NCBI GenBank assembly: GCA_027625915.1
Contig: JANTQA010000057.1
Span: 5,146,001-5,210,000 of the forward strand
Source of the DNA: Anaeramoeba flamelloides
Taxonomy: Eukaryota; Metamonada; Anaeramoebidae
Direction of reading: 5' to 3'
DNA: 64,000 nt
Below are positions 33,901-44,975 of the stretch, in pieces (the first letter of the stretch is position 1; every line of letters begins with the position of its first letter). The notes beneath the pieces were generated by a model that was not told the DNA's origin, searched no databases, and saw only the letters and a list, made by a program, of their open reading frames with translations. Made by a program: the position numbers and the translations under genes.

Positions 33901-36853
33901 AATAGTGCAAATATGCTCGTGCCCCTCCGAATTAAAGCAATTTATATATTCTGACGACATAAAATTGCCGTTGGAAACGATGAACACTGAAAATGAAATT
34001 GTCTCGACCTTTAATAAAATCTCTCAACAAACCAGTAGAGTGAAGACCACACAAGTAATTTTCAAATTGACATCCAAACTGTTAGAAATTATCCAATTGA
34101 AGCAATCCTTTTTCAACAAGAATTGTAATTTAATCGATTTTATTAAAATTGGCAACATTACATCAGTGAGCAAAACTATCGGCACACATGACCAATTTAT
34201 GATCAATATGATCATCGATGGCGAACAAAAGAATATCAACTACAAAAGTAGCCAATATGTCGATGAAATTGTGAATACGATCAATACCATTAAAGAAAAA
34301 TACACTCAAACACAAAAGACACTGAACAAAAACCAAAGCAAAATTCCGGAAATTAGACCATCAGATATACCGGGCAGCTTATTAAATGTCGCCCTATTGA
34401 ATTTAGGGTCCAGTTCCGAAAATTTAAGAAAGTCGAGTTATAATTTGGTTACTGCATTATGTAATACTTTCAATTTTGCGTTAAGCGGACAAATGCTTGA
34501 AGCGGAAGGCTTGACAATCCCTCAAAGTCACACAAGCTTTGTTGTTAATTTAAGTAAGTCTTTAGCCACCTACGAAAAGCAAATCACTTTGGAATTTTTA
34601 AATGAAGTTACTAAGCATTACCATAAGGCGAGTATTAAAAGTAAACATTTATGCTTAGAATATATGACTCCTTGGTTTGTTAATTTAAAACAATATATGA
34701 TTAAAATTCCTAAAAAAATCAAAAGGGATAATAATAAGAAGAAGAATAATAATAAGAATAATAAAGATAAAGATAATAATAAAGATAATAATAAAGGTAA
34801 TAATAATAATAAAGATAATAACAAAGATAAAGATAATAACAAAGATAAAGATAATAACAAAGATACAAATAATAATAATGATAAAAAGGTTACTTATACC
34901 GAAACGGAGTTGGTGAAATTTAAACAAGTAAAGCAAATCATAATTAATTTATTAAATATTACTCTAATTGAAAAAAAATTATATCCTGCAATATTAATCC
35001 ATGTCTGGAAACCAATTAGCGAAGTGCATGAATTATTGGATTTGGTGTTAAATGTGCTAATAACTGAAAGCGTTAAAAAGGTTATCGGAACTAATGAAAG
35101 TGAATTAATTGCACAGGTTTGCGTAACTGTCGCGACACAAAATAGCAAATATATTTCAATGAAAATCTGTGATCGTATCTTAAGGAGATTGTATGGCGCG
35201 TCCCATAACAAAATTAAAAACAAAAAAAATAAATATCATCCCTTAGAAAGCTATCAAAATTGGGATGAAATTTTGGTGCTGACCAGATTTTTATTATATT
35301 TAAGCTTTGAAAATCTAATTTGCCTTGAGAACACCTTGCCAGAATTATTTCATTTTATCTTAATTTCCCATAGCGCAAATTCTTATTTATTAAGAACGTG
35401 GCTAATAAGCTTGGTGATTAATATTGTGCATTCGCTGGCGACAAAGTTACCACCAAAAAACGGAAAGCGCTTCCAAGATTTAAATAATTTTTTACCGAAA
35501 GTTACTGACACCCGATTCCGTGTGCTATTAAGCGGCAGGGGGCAGAAGACCGTTGAATTTTTCCAGTACCAAAACCAAAACTTTCTGAACCAAAAGAATA
35601 TCAGCGTCAAGGCGAAGAACACTTCCAATTTGATCAAAATGCCCAAATTGTCGGTCACCAATACAAAGTCGATTGCCAAGCTATTTTATCAGATCATGAA
35701 TTGCTATAACGACACGGAAATTGGCAAAGAGTGGATCAAACGATGGCATCATCTCACACAATTCAGCGCCTTTGACCATTCCTCGATCCAGCCTCGCGCA
35801 TTTGTTGTCTTTGGTGTAATTTCGAACCAAGAAATTAAAAAGGAACTAATTAATGAAATTTTGAAAAAGATTTATCCCCTATTAATTGATCCCAATTTGC
35901 ACAACCCCGAAATTTTGGATTTCATCAACTCTTTATTAATTTGCTTGACTCATTTGTACCCATTGATTAGCCAGGACATTGATTTGACGCTAAAAATGTT
36001 TTGGATCGCAATCCTATTTTTGGAGTTGGGCGAATTGTTAATTTTCCCGTACGCACTTGATATGCTCAATGTAATTTTCAATAATTTGAAGGAAAGAAAT
36101 GTCTTTGACAAAAATTCTCTGAAGGACGTCTTTATGAAGGTCAGAGTGGAAAATGAAAAATTGAATAATGCTTTGTCCTATTTAGAGAAAATTATCGGGA
36201 TCCAATTCCATTCAGACTTTGATTTTGCTCTTACTACCATTTTATTACAGGCACGCGCCGACCAAAAATTGAAATTTAAAATGCTTTCCGTTTTGAAAAA
36301 TATTATAGACATCTCGAGAAGAACCAAAATTTGCCAATCGAATACCGCCTATCTGGTGGCCTATTCCACTTGCCTCAGCTCCAAGGAAATTACAGAATTC
36401 AACGAGTTCATCTCAAATTATATTGATTGGGAAGGCGAAATTGAACAATTGATCTTTAGTAAAACGATGCAGCATACAGAAAATTCAGCTACACTCCTCG
36501 TCGCAGTTTTATCATCGATCTTTGTCCAGTCCAATTACGAAAAGGAACTTATATCAATACTGCAGCTTTTAATACCAGCAATAGATTCCTATCCAAAGGT
36601 GTTTTCCTATACAAACCATATTTTCTCAGAAAAGATCTTTCATATCCTCAGTATCACACAGAATACCATTTTGCAAAAGGCAGTTCTACAGATCGCCCAT
36701 TTCATGCTAAATCAAAATTCGAAAAGCAAAACTAACCATTTGGATACAATCGGATTTAAAGGCTTGATCAAAATGATTACAAAAACTACTCAGCGACAAG
36801 AAATAATAGATAGAGGGAAAATAATTGGAAAAGTTTTATTATATTTTTTATAA
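24907..36853 (+). CDS. NF1: Neurofibromin (NF1) homologue, complete
   Basis: GTPase-activating protein that turns off Ras. Three exons: 24907-25233, 25389-25776 and 28890-36853 (introns 155 and 3113 bp; acceptors AAAAG). The spliced length gives 2892 residues, close to human neurofibromin. The second junction (CAA G|CT ATT TGG) restores the family block AIWNWIDFHPSQFTEF. The N-terminal half is helical-repeat-like. The Ras-GAP domain spans about residues 1280-1580 with the arginine-finger motif LFRRNSLSSK (finger Arg1394) and FLRFICPLIISP (Arg1509). A Sec14-PH module covers about 1795-2045, followed by the very conserved IPGSLLNVALLNLGSS and KHLCLEYMTPW, then the C-terminal HEAT-like part. Host-specific insertions are an Asn tract (about 1022-1096), an acidic DDEKN repeat (about 1604-1636) and Asn/Lys/Asp-rich loops near 33290-33340 and 34730-34885. 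All key GAP residues are present, so it should be active. The ATG at 29051 is internal. Confidence 0.95.
26985..27030. repeat. Perfect hairpin, 20-bp arms, 6-nt loop
   Basis: Arms AGGATTTGATTGTAAAATAA (26985-27004) and its exact reverse complement (27011-27030) enclose TATACT. It lies in intron 2 of the NF1 homologue. Either a tiny foldback element or an RNA hairpin in the pre-mRNA. Confidence 0.9.
27122..27305 (+). other. Coding-like island in NF1 intron 2
   Basis: A frame is open for about 60 codons to a TGA near 27303 and has codon use unlike the surrounding intron: GSVFQDNRAKFENILLAILF then TYEFCRCQVSKNSDRLRN. A possible acceptor (CTTAAG) precedes the GSVF codons. The NF1 reading frame does not need it, since exons 2 and 3 join directly on a family-conserved block. 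It may be a relic of the inverted-repeat transposon's own gene or an alternative exon that ends in a stop. Confidence 0.3.
31240..31460. repeat. In-frame AAT/AAC repeat in NF1 (Asn tract)
   Basis: Imperfect AAT/AAC triplet array encoding a nearly pure asparagine tract broken by a few Ser, Lys and Asp. It lies upstream of the GAP domain. Mixed AAT and AAC use shows the tract is older than a fresh slippage expansion. Open frames on both strands here (polyleucine, polyisoleucine) are shadows. Confidence 0.9.
34725..34890. repeat. In-frame AATAAAGAT-type repeat in NF1
   Basis: Short-unit repeat encoding Asn/Lys/Asp (for example DNNKDKDNNKDKDNNKDTN) between the KHLCLEYMTPW block and the next helical region. 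It is a disordered-loop insertion relative to animal neurofibromin. Confidence 0.85.
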
Positions 36854-37008
36854 TTTTATGATTTTACTTTTGTTTTTCTATTTTTTGAAATTCTTATTTT
36901 TAATATTTAGTTTTATTATTAATTAAAATTTAAAGTTAAAATAATAAATTTTAATTTTTTTTTATTTTATTTGTTTTTTGATCTCATTCTCTTACAGCCA
37001 AAAAAAAA

Positions 37009-37557
37009 CTATAAACTCTAATTCAAAATTTTACACACCAAAATTCGATTTTTGAAAAAAAAATCTTAATTTAATCAATTCTAGAAGAAATACCAAATTA
37101 GGACCATTAACTAATTGGTATGTTAAAGATTATTTCTTAATAACAATACCCACAAATCAAAAAATAAATTATTACAAATATGAATAAATTATCAGGGAGT
37201 TATAAATTTTTGAGTGAAAAGAACAAAAAAATGCTTTGGTTGATTTGTTGAAATTCTATTAGGTATTAGTGATAGATCAAATGGTTAGATACGATTTACT
37301 AATTTTATTTGAGATATTCTATTTAAAAGAACTCAACTTTAAGATAATATCTAAAATTCAAAAAAATATTTACCTGATCTAATGAAACAGATTATGTAAT
37401 TCGAAAAAAAGAATTGGAAATAATAAACAAAATAAAAAAACATGATTTTCATATTTTTCAAAAATCAACAATGATTTACGAATAGAATGAAAGTGTTGCA
37501 TTATTATTTTAATAATTTTGTTAAATATAATGAAAAAAAATTGAAATTTGATGTAAT
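37009..37557 (+). mobile_element. MITE family A, copy 3
   Basis: Starts ATA then AACTCTAATTCAAAATTTTA and CACACCAAAATTCGATTTTT. It then follows the family order: AAATACCAAATTAGGA, ACTAATTGGTATGTTAA, GATCAAATGG, TTTATTTGAGAT and AACTCAACTTTAA. The right end is eroded (about 37540-37557). It lies 155 bp after the NF1 stop codon. Confidence 0.75.
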
Positions 37558-39976
37558 TTTCCATTTTAAAAATAAGAATTTCTTTTTAAAATAATTTAAT
37601 CAGTCCACTATTATAGTATTGGTATTTTTACTTTATAATTCCTTTTCGAGATCAGGTAAAAAAAAATTTAATTTCTGTTAATTTATTGAAAAAAAAAAAA
37701 TCTTTTTATATATATATTAAAATAATGATCATTTACATGCCCAAATAAATAATTATCCACGGTTGTTATGTTTTCCTGTAACATGGGGTAAAACCCCGAT
37801 AGAGATATTTCCAGTAATAAATAAAGATTCCACAAAATCTGATTAATAAATTGGTATTACACGATTCCCAAGAGTGTGGCACTATGTGCCAGCATTTATA
37901 TATTTTTTGGCTAATAGGAATTTTTTTTTTCAATTTTAAATTCTTATTTTTTCTTTATTATCTTAAGTTTTATAACTATAAGAACTTTGAAGAAAAAATC
38001 TGGATAAGAACTAAAAACTCATCATAACTTTTCCAGAACACAAAAGAATTGAATTATTCATTGGGTTTTTCTTTATTATTTGAATTATGGAAAACCTAGG
38101 TACTATAGGGTTATGAATATACTATACCAAACTGCAAAAAATTATTTCACTTTAATTAAAAATCAAAAATATCTATTTAAAATACAAAAACAGTAAGGTT
38201 ATACCCTTTGTTGAACTATTTTAAAATTCAGGGGGGGGGGGGGTTAATTTCTTATATAGGTATTTGTGTTTAATAAATAAAAACTAAAATAAATTCTATC
38301 TGTTTACTTTAAAAAATGAAGAAATGCAAATATAAGAAAATATTCACGTTTTTTATTTAGTATTTCCTTCATATAAAAAAAAGATAAATAAAAATATCTA
38401 AAATAATTAAAAGAAATAAATCTTTAAGAATTAATTCTAAACCAAGAAAGTTTGATATTATTTTCCTTAATTAATTATTCTGAATCATATAAATTATATG
38501 TAACTTTTGAAAAGAACTTTTCAGTAAATTGTCATTTAGAATGGAATTTAGATTTCTTCAATAAAATAATAATAATAAAAATTATATATAAGATATTATG
38601 TCAAAATAGAAATATTTAATAATTAAATTGGTTAGAATTGAATTAAATTTAAATACCATTTGATTTTAAAAAAATATAACCCTAAAATTATTTGTTATTT
38701 GCTTTTATTAGAAACTGAATAAATTTTCAACTTATCATTGCCTTTTTAATAGAATAATGGTCTTTTATTTTTTATTTTTATTTCACCAAGAAAAATCAGA
38801 ATTTAATAAAAAATAAAAAAAATAAAAAAAGTAAAAATAGAAGAAAAACGACCCAAATCAATTAATTGAGATTTATTTTTCAATCTATTACTTTAAAAAG
38901 CTCTATCATTCTCAAAAAAAAACACAAATGATTATTTTTTCTGTTTATAATTCAAATGCCTTTAAACATTTACAAAAAAAAAAAAATTTAAAATTCATGT
39001 TTTTTTTTAAAATTGAGTTTTTTTCATGAACTTGGGCAGTATATTAGTTATTTTAAATGAAAACAAATTGGATTTAATAAACTATTGTAGATTATTGGGT
39101 TTGTTTGAATTTGGAAAAAAGTATTTTCAATTTTCTCTTGGTTTTTCAACTTCAAATCACTTCCTTTCATTTTTAAATACCATATAATGTCATAAAAACA
39201 TTAAATATATTGTTCAGCTTATTTCTCATTGCGGGTACATACCAGATAAGCATCATTGTTAATAAAAAACAATAAAAATACTGGGGATAATTTCTGTACA
39301 TGGATTGTGAAATATCAGTATACAAGAATTAAATGTATTCCAGCTTGTAATGCAGCTTTCAAAAAATCAAGCAAAGTTAATTATACTGATAACATTATCT
39401 TCATATAAATTCCATTAAATTTAATAAATAATTCTAAATATAAAATAAATGATCCATTTTTTGGATCTTTCATGCACTTAATAATTGATTTCTTTTTCCC
39501 AAACAGTTTTACAATAATATCCAATTTATATTTCTTGAAAAGTTTAAAAATATTATGATGAATTATTCTTGGGATTTAGTTTGTTTCTTCTTTTAATTGA
39601 TTTTGTTATTCTTTTTTATGTTCTATTAAAGTTTGCTATTAAAAATCCTTTTATACTTTTTTCTCCTTGTTTCCTTTCTTTTGTCCAATGGTTTGCTAAA
39701 AAATGATATATAATAACTATTATAATATTTTTAGTGATTCTTCAAATAAGTTTTTAGTCTTTTGTAACAAAATTAGAATAGGATTCTTGTGGAATAAATT
39801 TAGTCAAAACAATCATACTCTTTTGAGGTCAACTTATGTTTAAAAAACAAAAAGATGGGCAGAAAAATATAATCCCAATAGAGAATCTACAATTGAGTTT
39901 CATACCTTAAAAAAATGAAATTTTTCTTTTTTCATTTTTTTTTTTTTGTGACTTTCAAAAATTTATCTTATTAATA
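37558..39976. other. NF1-Arp3 intergenic region
   Basis: No gene supported. Points visible: two small hairpins in a less T-rich patch, GGGGTAAAACCCC at about 37785-37797 and TGGCACTATGTGCCA at about 37878-37892; a run of 13 G at 38231-38243; and AAAACCTAGGTAC near 38090, which resembles repeat family C. The 300 bp before 39977 should hold the Arp3 promoter. Confidence 0.45.
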
Positions 39977-42047
39977 ATGACAGATCACTTACCAGCAGCA
40001 GTTATTGATGTAGGAACTGGTTATACCAAAATGGGTTTTGCCGGAAATGTACTTCCATCTTATATTGTTCCATCAAACATTGGAAAGTATGATCCAAAAC
40101 AAAAAACCAATGTTGTTAAAGGATTGGAAGATCTTGATTTTTATATTGGAAAAGAAGCATATAGCCATTCCTCAACATACGCTGTCTCGTCTCCAATGAA
40201 ACATGGTCAAATTGAAAATTGGGATGATATTGAACATTTTTGGGAACATTGTATTTTTAGATATTTAAGATGTGAACCTGAAGATCATCACTTTCTTTTG
40301 GTAAGTTATCAGCCCTCAAAAACAAAAATCAAAAAAAGAAATTAATCATAAAAATTAGAATATTCCTTTTTTTAACCAAATTTCTTTTTTTTTTCTTTTT
40401 TTTTTCAAAATTTTTCTTTTTCTCTTTTTTTTTTATTTTTCTTTTAAAAACCTCCAAAATTTTACAAAAAAAAAAGACAGAACCACCTTTAAATACACCA
40501 GAAAACAGAGAATTCACAGCAGAAATTATGTTTGAGAGTTTCAATGTCCCAGGTCTTTATATTGGTGTTCAAGCAGTTCTTGCACTTGCTGCTTCCTTTA
40601 TAGCCAAAGAAACCAGCGGGCAAACTGAAAGACCAAGATTAACAGGTACAGTTATTGATTCTGGTGCAGGTGTCACACATGTTATTCCAGTTGTAAGTTT
40701 TTTTTTTTTTTTTTTTTTTCTCCTTTGTTTCCATAACATTTTTTCTTTTTTTTTTGTTTTCTTTTGATTTCTTTTTTTTTTTTTTCATATCCTTTTGTAA
40801 ATTTAAAATTTTTCTTTTAATTACCTTTTTTTTTTTTGTCTCTTTGTATTTGCTTTGATTACTGTATCAAAATAAAACAACAAAGGCTGACGGTTATGTT
40901 ATTGGAAGTTGTATTAAACATATTCCAATTGCTGGTAAAGACATTACTTCATTTATCCAAAAACTATTAAGGGAACATGAAAGAATTCCACCAGAATATG
41001 CATTAGAATCCGCTAATTACTGTAAAGTAAGTTTATTGTTCAAAATTTTACTTTTTACACGAAATTTCTTTCTATTTTTTTGTAAATTTTTTTTTTAAAC
41101 TTTTTTCATCCATATTTTTGCTAACAAAAACAAATATTCTCTTGAAAAATTAAAATTTATTCATTTTCATTACTGTTTGGTTAAATAAAAAAAGGAAACT
41201 TATTGCTATGTTTGTCCTGATGTGGCAAAAGAATTTGACAAGTATGAAAAAGATCCAAAGACTTGGATCAAAACATATGAAGGAGTAATTCAAAAAACCA
41301 AAAGAAAGTTTTCCTTTGAAATGGGTTATGAAAGATTCTTAGCCCCAGAGATTTTCTTTAACCCACAAATCTTCACCTCAGATTTTGTCACACCACTTCC
41401 AACTTTGGTTGATCAAGTTATTCAAAATTCACCAATTGATGTTAGAAGACCACTTTATAATGTAAATCAATTTTTACCTTATCTTTTTGTTTTTTTTTCT
41501 CTTTATTTCCTATCTCATTTTATATTTTCTTTGTTTGTTTCTTTCTTTTATACATTTTATATCGGATGTTTATATATTTGAAATAATACTCTAAATTTTC
41601 ATTTTCATTTTGAATTCATTAATATACTCATTTCTTTTTCCTTTGTTTTCTTTTTTTTTAAACAATAAACAAACCCGAATAAAAAAAAAAACTTATTTTC
41701 TTAAATTCACAAAATTTTCTTTTCTTTCATCAAAATAGAATATTGTACTTTCGGGTGGATCCACCTTATATAAAGATTTAGGAAGAAGACTACAAAGAGA
41801 TCTACGAAGAAGAGTTAAAGCTAGATTAAAGAGAAGTGAATTGCTTTCAGGAGGAAAATTAAAACCAAAGCCAATAGATGTAAATGTAATTTCTCATAAA
41901 ATGCAAAAATATGCTGTATGGTTTGGTGGTTCAATGATGGCTTTCACTCCTGAATTTTATAAGGTTTGTCACACAAAAGAACAATACGATGAAATTGGAC
42001 CCTCAATTGCAAGACATAACCCAGTATTAGGTGGAATTACAATGTAA
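39977..42047 (+). CDS. ARP3: Actin-related protein 3 (Arp3), complete
   Basis: Subunit of the Arp2/3 complex, which nucleates branched actin filaments at membranes. Five exons: 39977-40300, 40477-40692, 40886-41026, 41195-41461 and 41739-42047, all phase 0, joined to exactly 418 residues, the usual Arp3 length. Family landmarks: [19 protein letters not shown] at the N-terminus, [23 protein letters not shown] then [59 protein letters not shown] and the end [13 protein letters not shown]. Introns are 140-280 bp, T-rich, with donors GTAAG or GTAAA. One oddity: the second phosphate loop reads [12 protein letters not shown], with Ala172 where actins and Arp3 normally have Asp (DSGDGVTH), a residue that helps coordinate the Mg-ATP site. 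Short open frames that begin or end in this locus are its exons. Confidence 0.97.
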
Positions 42048-42329
42048 TTTTGTAATTAATTACATTCCTTGAATTTTCATTTTTTCTTTATTTTTTTATT
42101 AATTTATTATGAGATCTTGGTATTTCAGACAGATAATAATTTAATTTTCATTAACAATTTATTCTTTTTTTTTTTTTTCGTTTTTTGTTTACTTTAGTTT
42201 GATAATTTAAAAAATTGAAATACAAGCAGAATGAAATAAAATTTTCTTTTTTGTCAAAATTCGAGATTTTTCTGAAAAGTTTTATATTTTTTTTAACAAA
42301 AAAGACTCCATAACTTTATTAGCCCTAGA

Positions 42330-43135
42330 GGATAATAATAAAAAATTGAAATCTTTAAAAAAAAATTCTAAATAAAAATTTAGGAATAAGGAAAGTGTTG
42401 TAGAGTGTTGTCAAGTACCGTAGAGTGCCTAGGTTTTTTTTAATTCAAAATAATAGAGAAAAATCTTTTAAATTAAAAAAAACCTAGAACACTTCATAAA
42501 TAAAATAGAAAACCTCAAAAAAACCTAGAAAACTTCAAAAATTTAATAGAAAACTCAAAAAAAACTTAACGAAAATCAATAGATTTTATCAATAAAATAG
42601 AAAACTCAAGAAAACCTAACAACAGTTTTCCATAATTCAAAAGAATTAGAGAAAAGTCAAAGATTTAACTTAATTGTCTTAAATTAAAAAAAACCTAATG
42701 GATTTTTTTTTTTTTAAATTCTTGTTTTATTCAGACTTTTCTTTTATGATTAGTGACTCTAATATGAAGTTTATTTTTTCTCATATTTCTAAACTATCTA
42801 AATTTGGTTGATTCTTGTAAAATTGATTTTTTCATTTTTGGCTGGGCCCCTTTGGGTGAAAAAGAGTTTATTTATTTGGAAAATCAATAGATTTTCTTTA
42901 GGTTTTTTTTACTTTTTGGAATAAATGAAAATCTATTAATTTTCTCATCAAAACAAAAATCAAAAAAAAACCTCTTGTAAACTGCGGTAGAGTGCCTAGG
43001 TTTTTTTTAATTCAAAATAATAGAGAAAAATTTTTGATTTTGCTCAATTCTTTTAAATTTTTAGAAAACTTAATGATAATCAAGAGGAATTAAAAACTCC
43101 ACCCTTTGACTAAAAAGAAAGAAAATAAAAAAAAA
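42330..43135 (+). mobile_element. LINE 3' relic carrying repeat family C
   Basis: At 42360-42393 CTAAATAAAAATTTAGGAAT matches the C-terminal coding end of the LINE relic at 19990-20015. The segment 43080-43135 (AGAGGAATTAAAAACTCC, then an A-rich tail) matches that relic's 3' end at 20025-20072. Between them, 42395-43075 is family C (GTAGAGTGCCTAGGTTTTTT twice, many AAAACCTA blocks), itself containing a family B fragment at about 42748-42875. So this is a nest of at least three repeats. Confidence 0.55.
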
Positions 43136-44030
43136 AAAAATATCATTTGATTTCATTAAATCTCATCCATCTCAAAATTAAAAAATTAATAAATAGATTT
43201 TTAAAAATAAGATATACATCTATGAACTAATTCCTATAAGCTTTTTTGGAAAAATATAGCATCTTTATTTTGAGATTAATTCAATTTAACAAGAGAAAAA
43301 GAACAAATAAAAAACAAAAAGATATTATTCTGTGGAAAAATTGCAAAAAAAGAATTTATTATTTAATTTAAAAAAAGATTTCCAAAAAAATACATTTCAA
43401 CAATTAATTTACTTCATCAACTAAAAATCTATTTGAATTGAACTGAGTATTTATAATTCATGATTTTTTATCAAAATAAAACTATATCAATTTGAAAAAC
43501 TAATTACAAATTCTCTAAAATAAAAAAAAAAAAAAAAATTTCCTTAAAATTCAGTTTTCTAATTACTTTGGCTCGATATCCGATATAACTTATTTACAAT
43601 AATTATGTTTTATCTTCGAAAATTTTGTACAGAAACCAGTATCAAAAGGAATTCTTTTAATCTAAGCTAAATTTCAAAAATAATGGGAAGATTTTTCATC
43701 AGAAAAAAATTTGTTAAACTTTTTTTTTTTTTTTATGAATAATAATCTAATTTACTTGAGTGTTTGGAAATAATAACCAATATAGATAAATAAATAAAAA
43801 TATAATGTAATCATTTTATTTTTTGAAAACAAATGAAAAAAGAAAAAAATAATAATAAAAAAGTTTGCCCCCTAATTTCAAAATTTGGTTTAGGAGTAAT
43901 TTTCAAGAAAAAAGCACATTTTGAAAGTTAAATACCGATTCTTTCAAATTATTTTTGATAGTAGATGATATTTACAAGTAATAATTGTTTGAAAAAATAT
44001 TTTGTTTTCAAAAATTGGATTTGTTATCAA
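43136..44030. other. Gene-free A/T-rich stretch
   Basis: Lies between the convergent Arp3 and PGM2 genes. No gene or recognisable repeat seen. Confidence 0.45.
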
Positions 44031-44602
44031 CAGAGTTCCCAAAATGATTCCTTTTTTGGAATTTTTTGAATCTCAAAAATTATAATTTGGAATCATAATA
44101 TTAAAATGATTCTAAAGAAATCAATTTTTATCAACTATTTTCCACCTTTTAAAGCCCCCTTGAAGTATAATTTTTCAAAGTATTAAAAATTATTTTATTC
44201 TGATTTTATAGGAATCAAAAAAAGAATTTTTATTTGGTACCTAAACTCTATTAAAAAAAAAAAAAAGAATCTTTTGATTCGATTTCAAAGAAAAATGATT
44301 TTCTTATCAGGAAGAAACTTAAAAACTTCAGGATTGGCAAAAAGATGATGAAAACTAAAATCCCGTGAAGAAAAACCTTAAATATTTATTTTTTTGCGAA
44401 ATATAAAATTCTTATTGAAAACAAAAAAAAAAATTATTAAATATTAAATTTTGAGAATGATATGATTCCTTGTAAAAACGACTGTAAACAAGAAATGAAT
44501 TGAGACTTATCATTGGAAGAAAAAAGAATTATTTGATTCCATGGAATCAAAAAAAGAATTATTTTGGGTTTTTTTCAAAAAAGAATCAAAATGTGAACCC
44601 TG
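44031..44602. mobile_element. hAT-type MITE with 8-bp target duplication
   Basis: A 572-bp element with ends CAGAGTTCCCAAAATGATTC and (mirrored) CAGGGTTCACATTTTGATTC. It is flanked by the perfect 8-bp direct repeat GTTATCAA at 44023-44030 and 44603-44610. CAG-type ends with 8-bp duplications are the mark of the hAT superfamily. The interior contains further inverted AGAATT/GATTCC blocks, including a perfect 20-bp palindrome centred on CCATGG at 44532-44551. No transposase is encoded. It lies in the space between the Arp3 and PGM2 3' ends. Confidence 0.85.
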
Positions 44603-44975
44603 GTTATCAAAAACATAAAAAAGATAAAATTTGAAATATTAATTTTGGAAAAAAAAATGTATTTTAGAATATTAGTGATTTTACAAGATTTGGCAATTTT
44701 CACCTTAATTGAAAAGGTTGTATAACACCAATATTTTAAAACAAAAAATTAGGATTTGAAGAAAAAAATTAAATATCAAGTACGTTCATTTTATTTTTGT
44801 TTATTTTTAAAAGACAAAGGAAAAAAAATAATAATAAACTTTGAAAAATATTCTAAAATGATAAATTATAACTATGAAAAAAAATAAAATAAAAAAAAAA
44901 AGGGAAAATAAATGTGGTGTATAAAAGAAAAAATATTTTAAAGTAATAATTAAATATTGTAAATAAAAAAAAAAC

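Noticed and set aside
29051-36853. NF1 homologue starting at 29051
   Set aside because: The frame continues upstream to an acceptor at 28889, and the earlier exons match the N-terminal part of neurofibromin.
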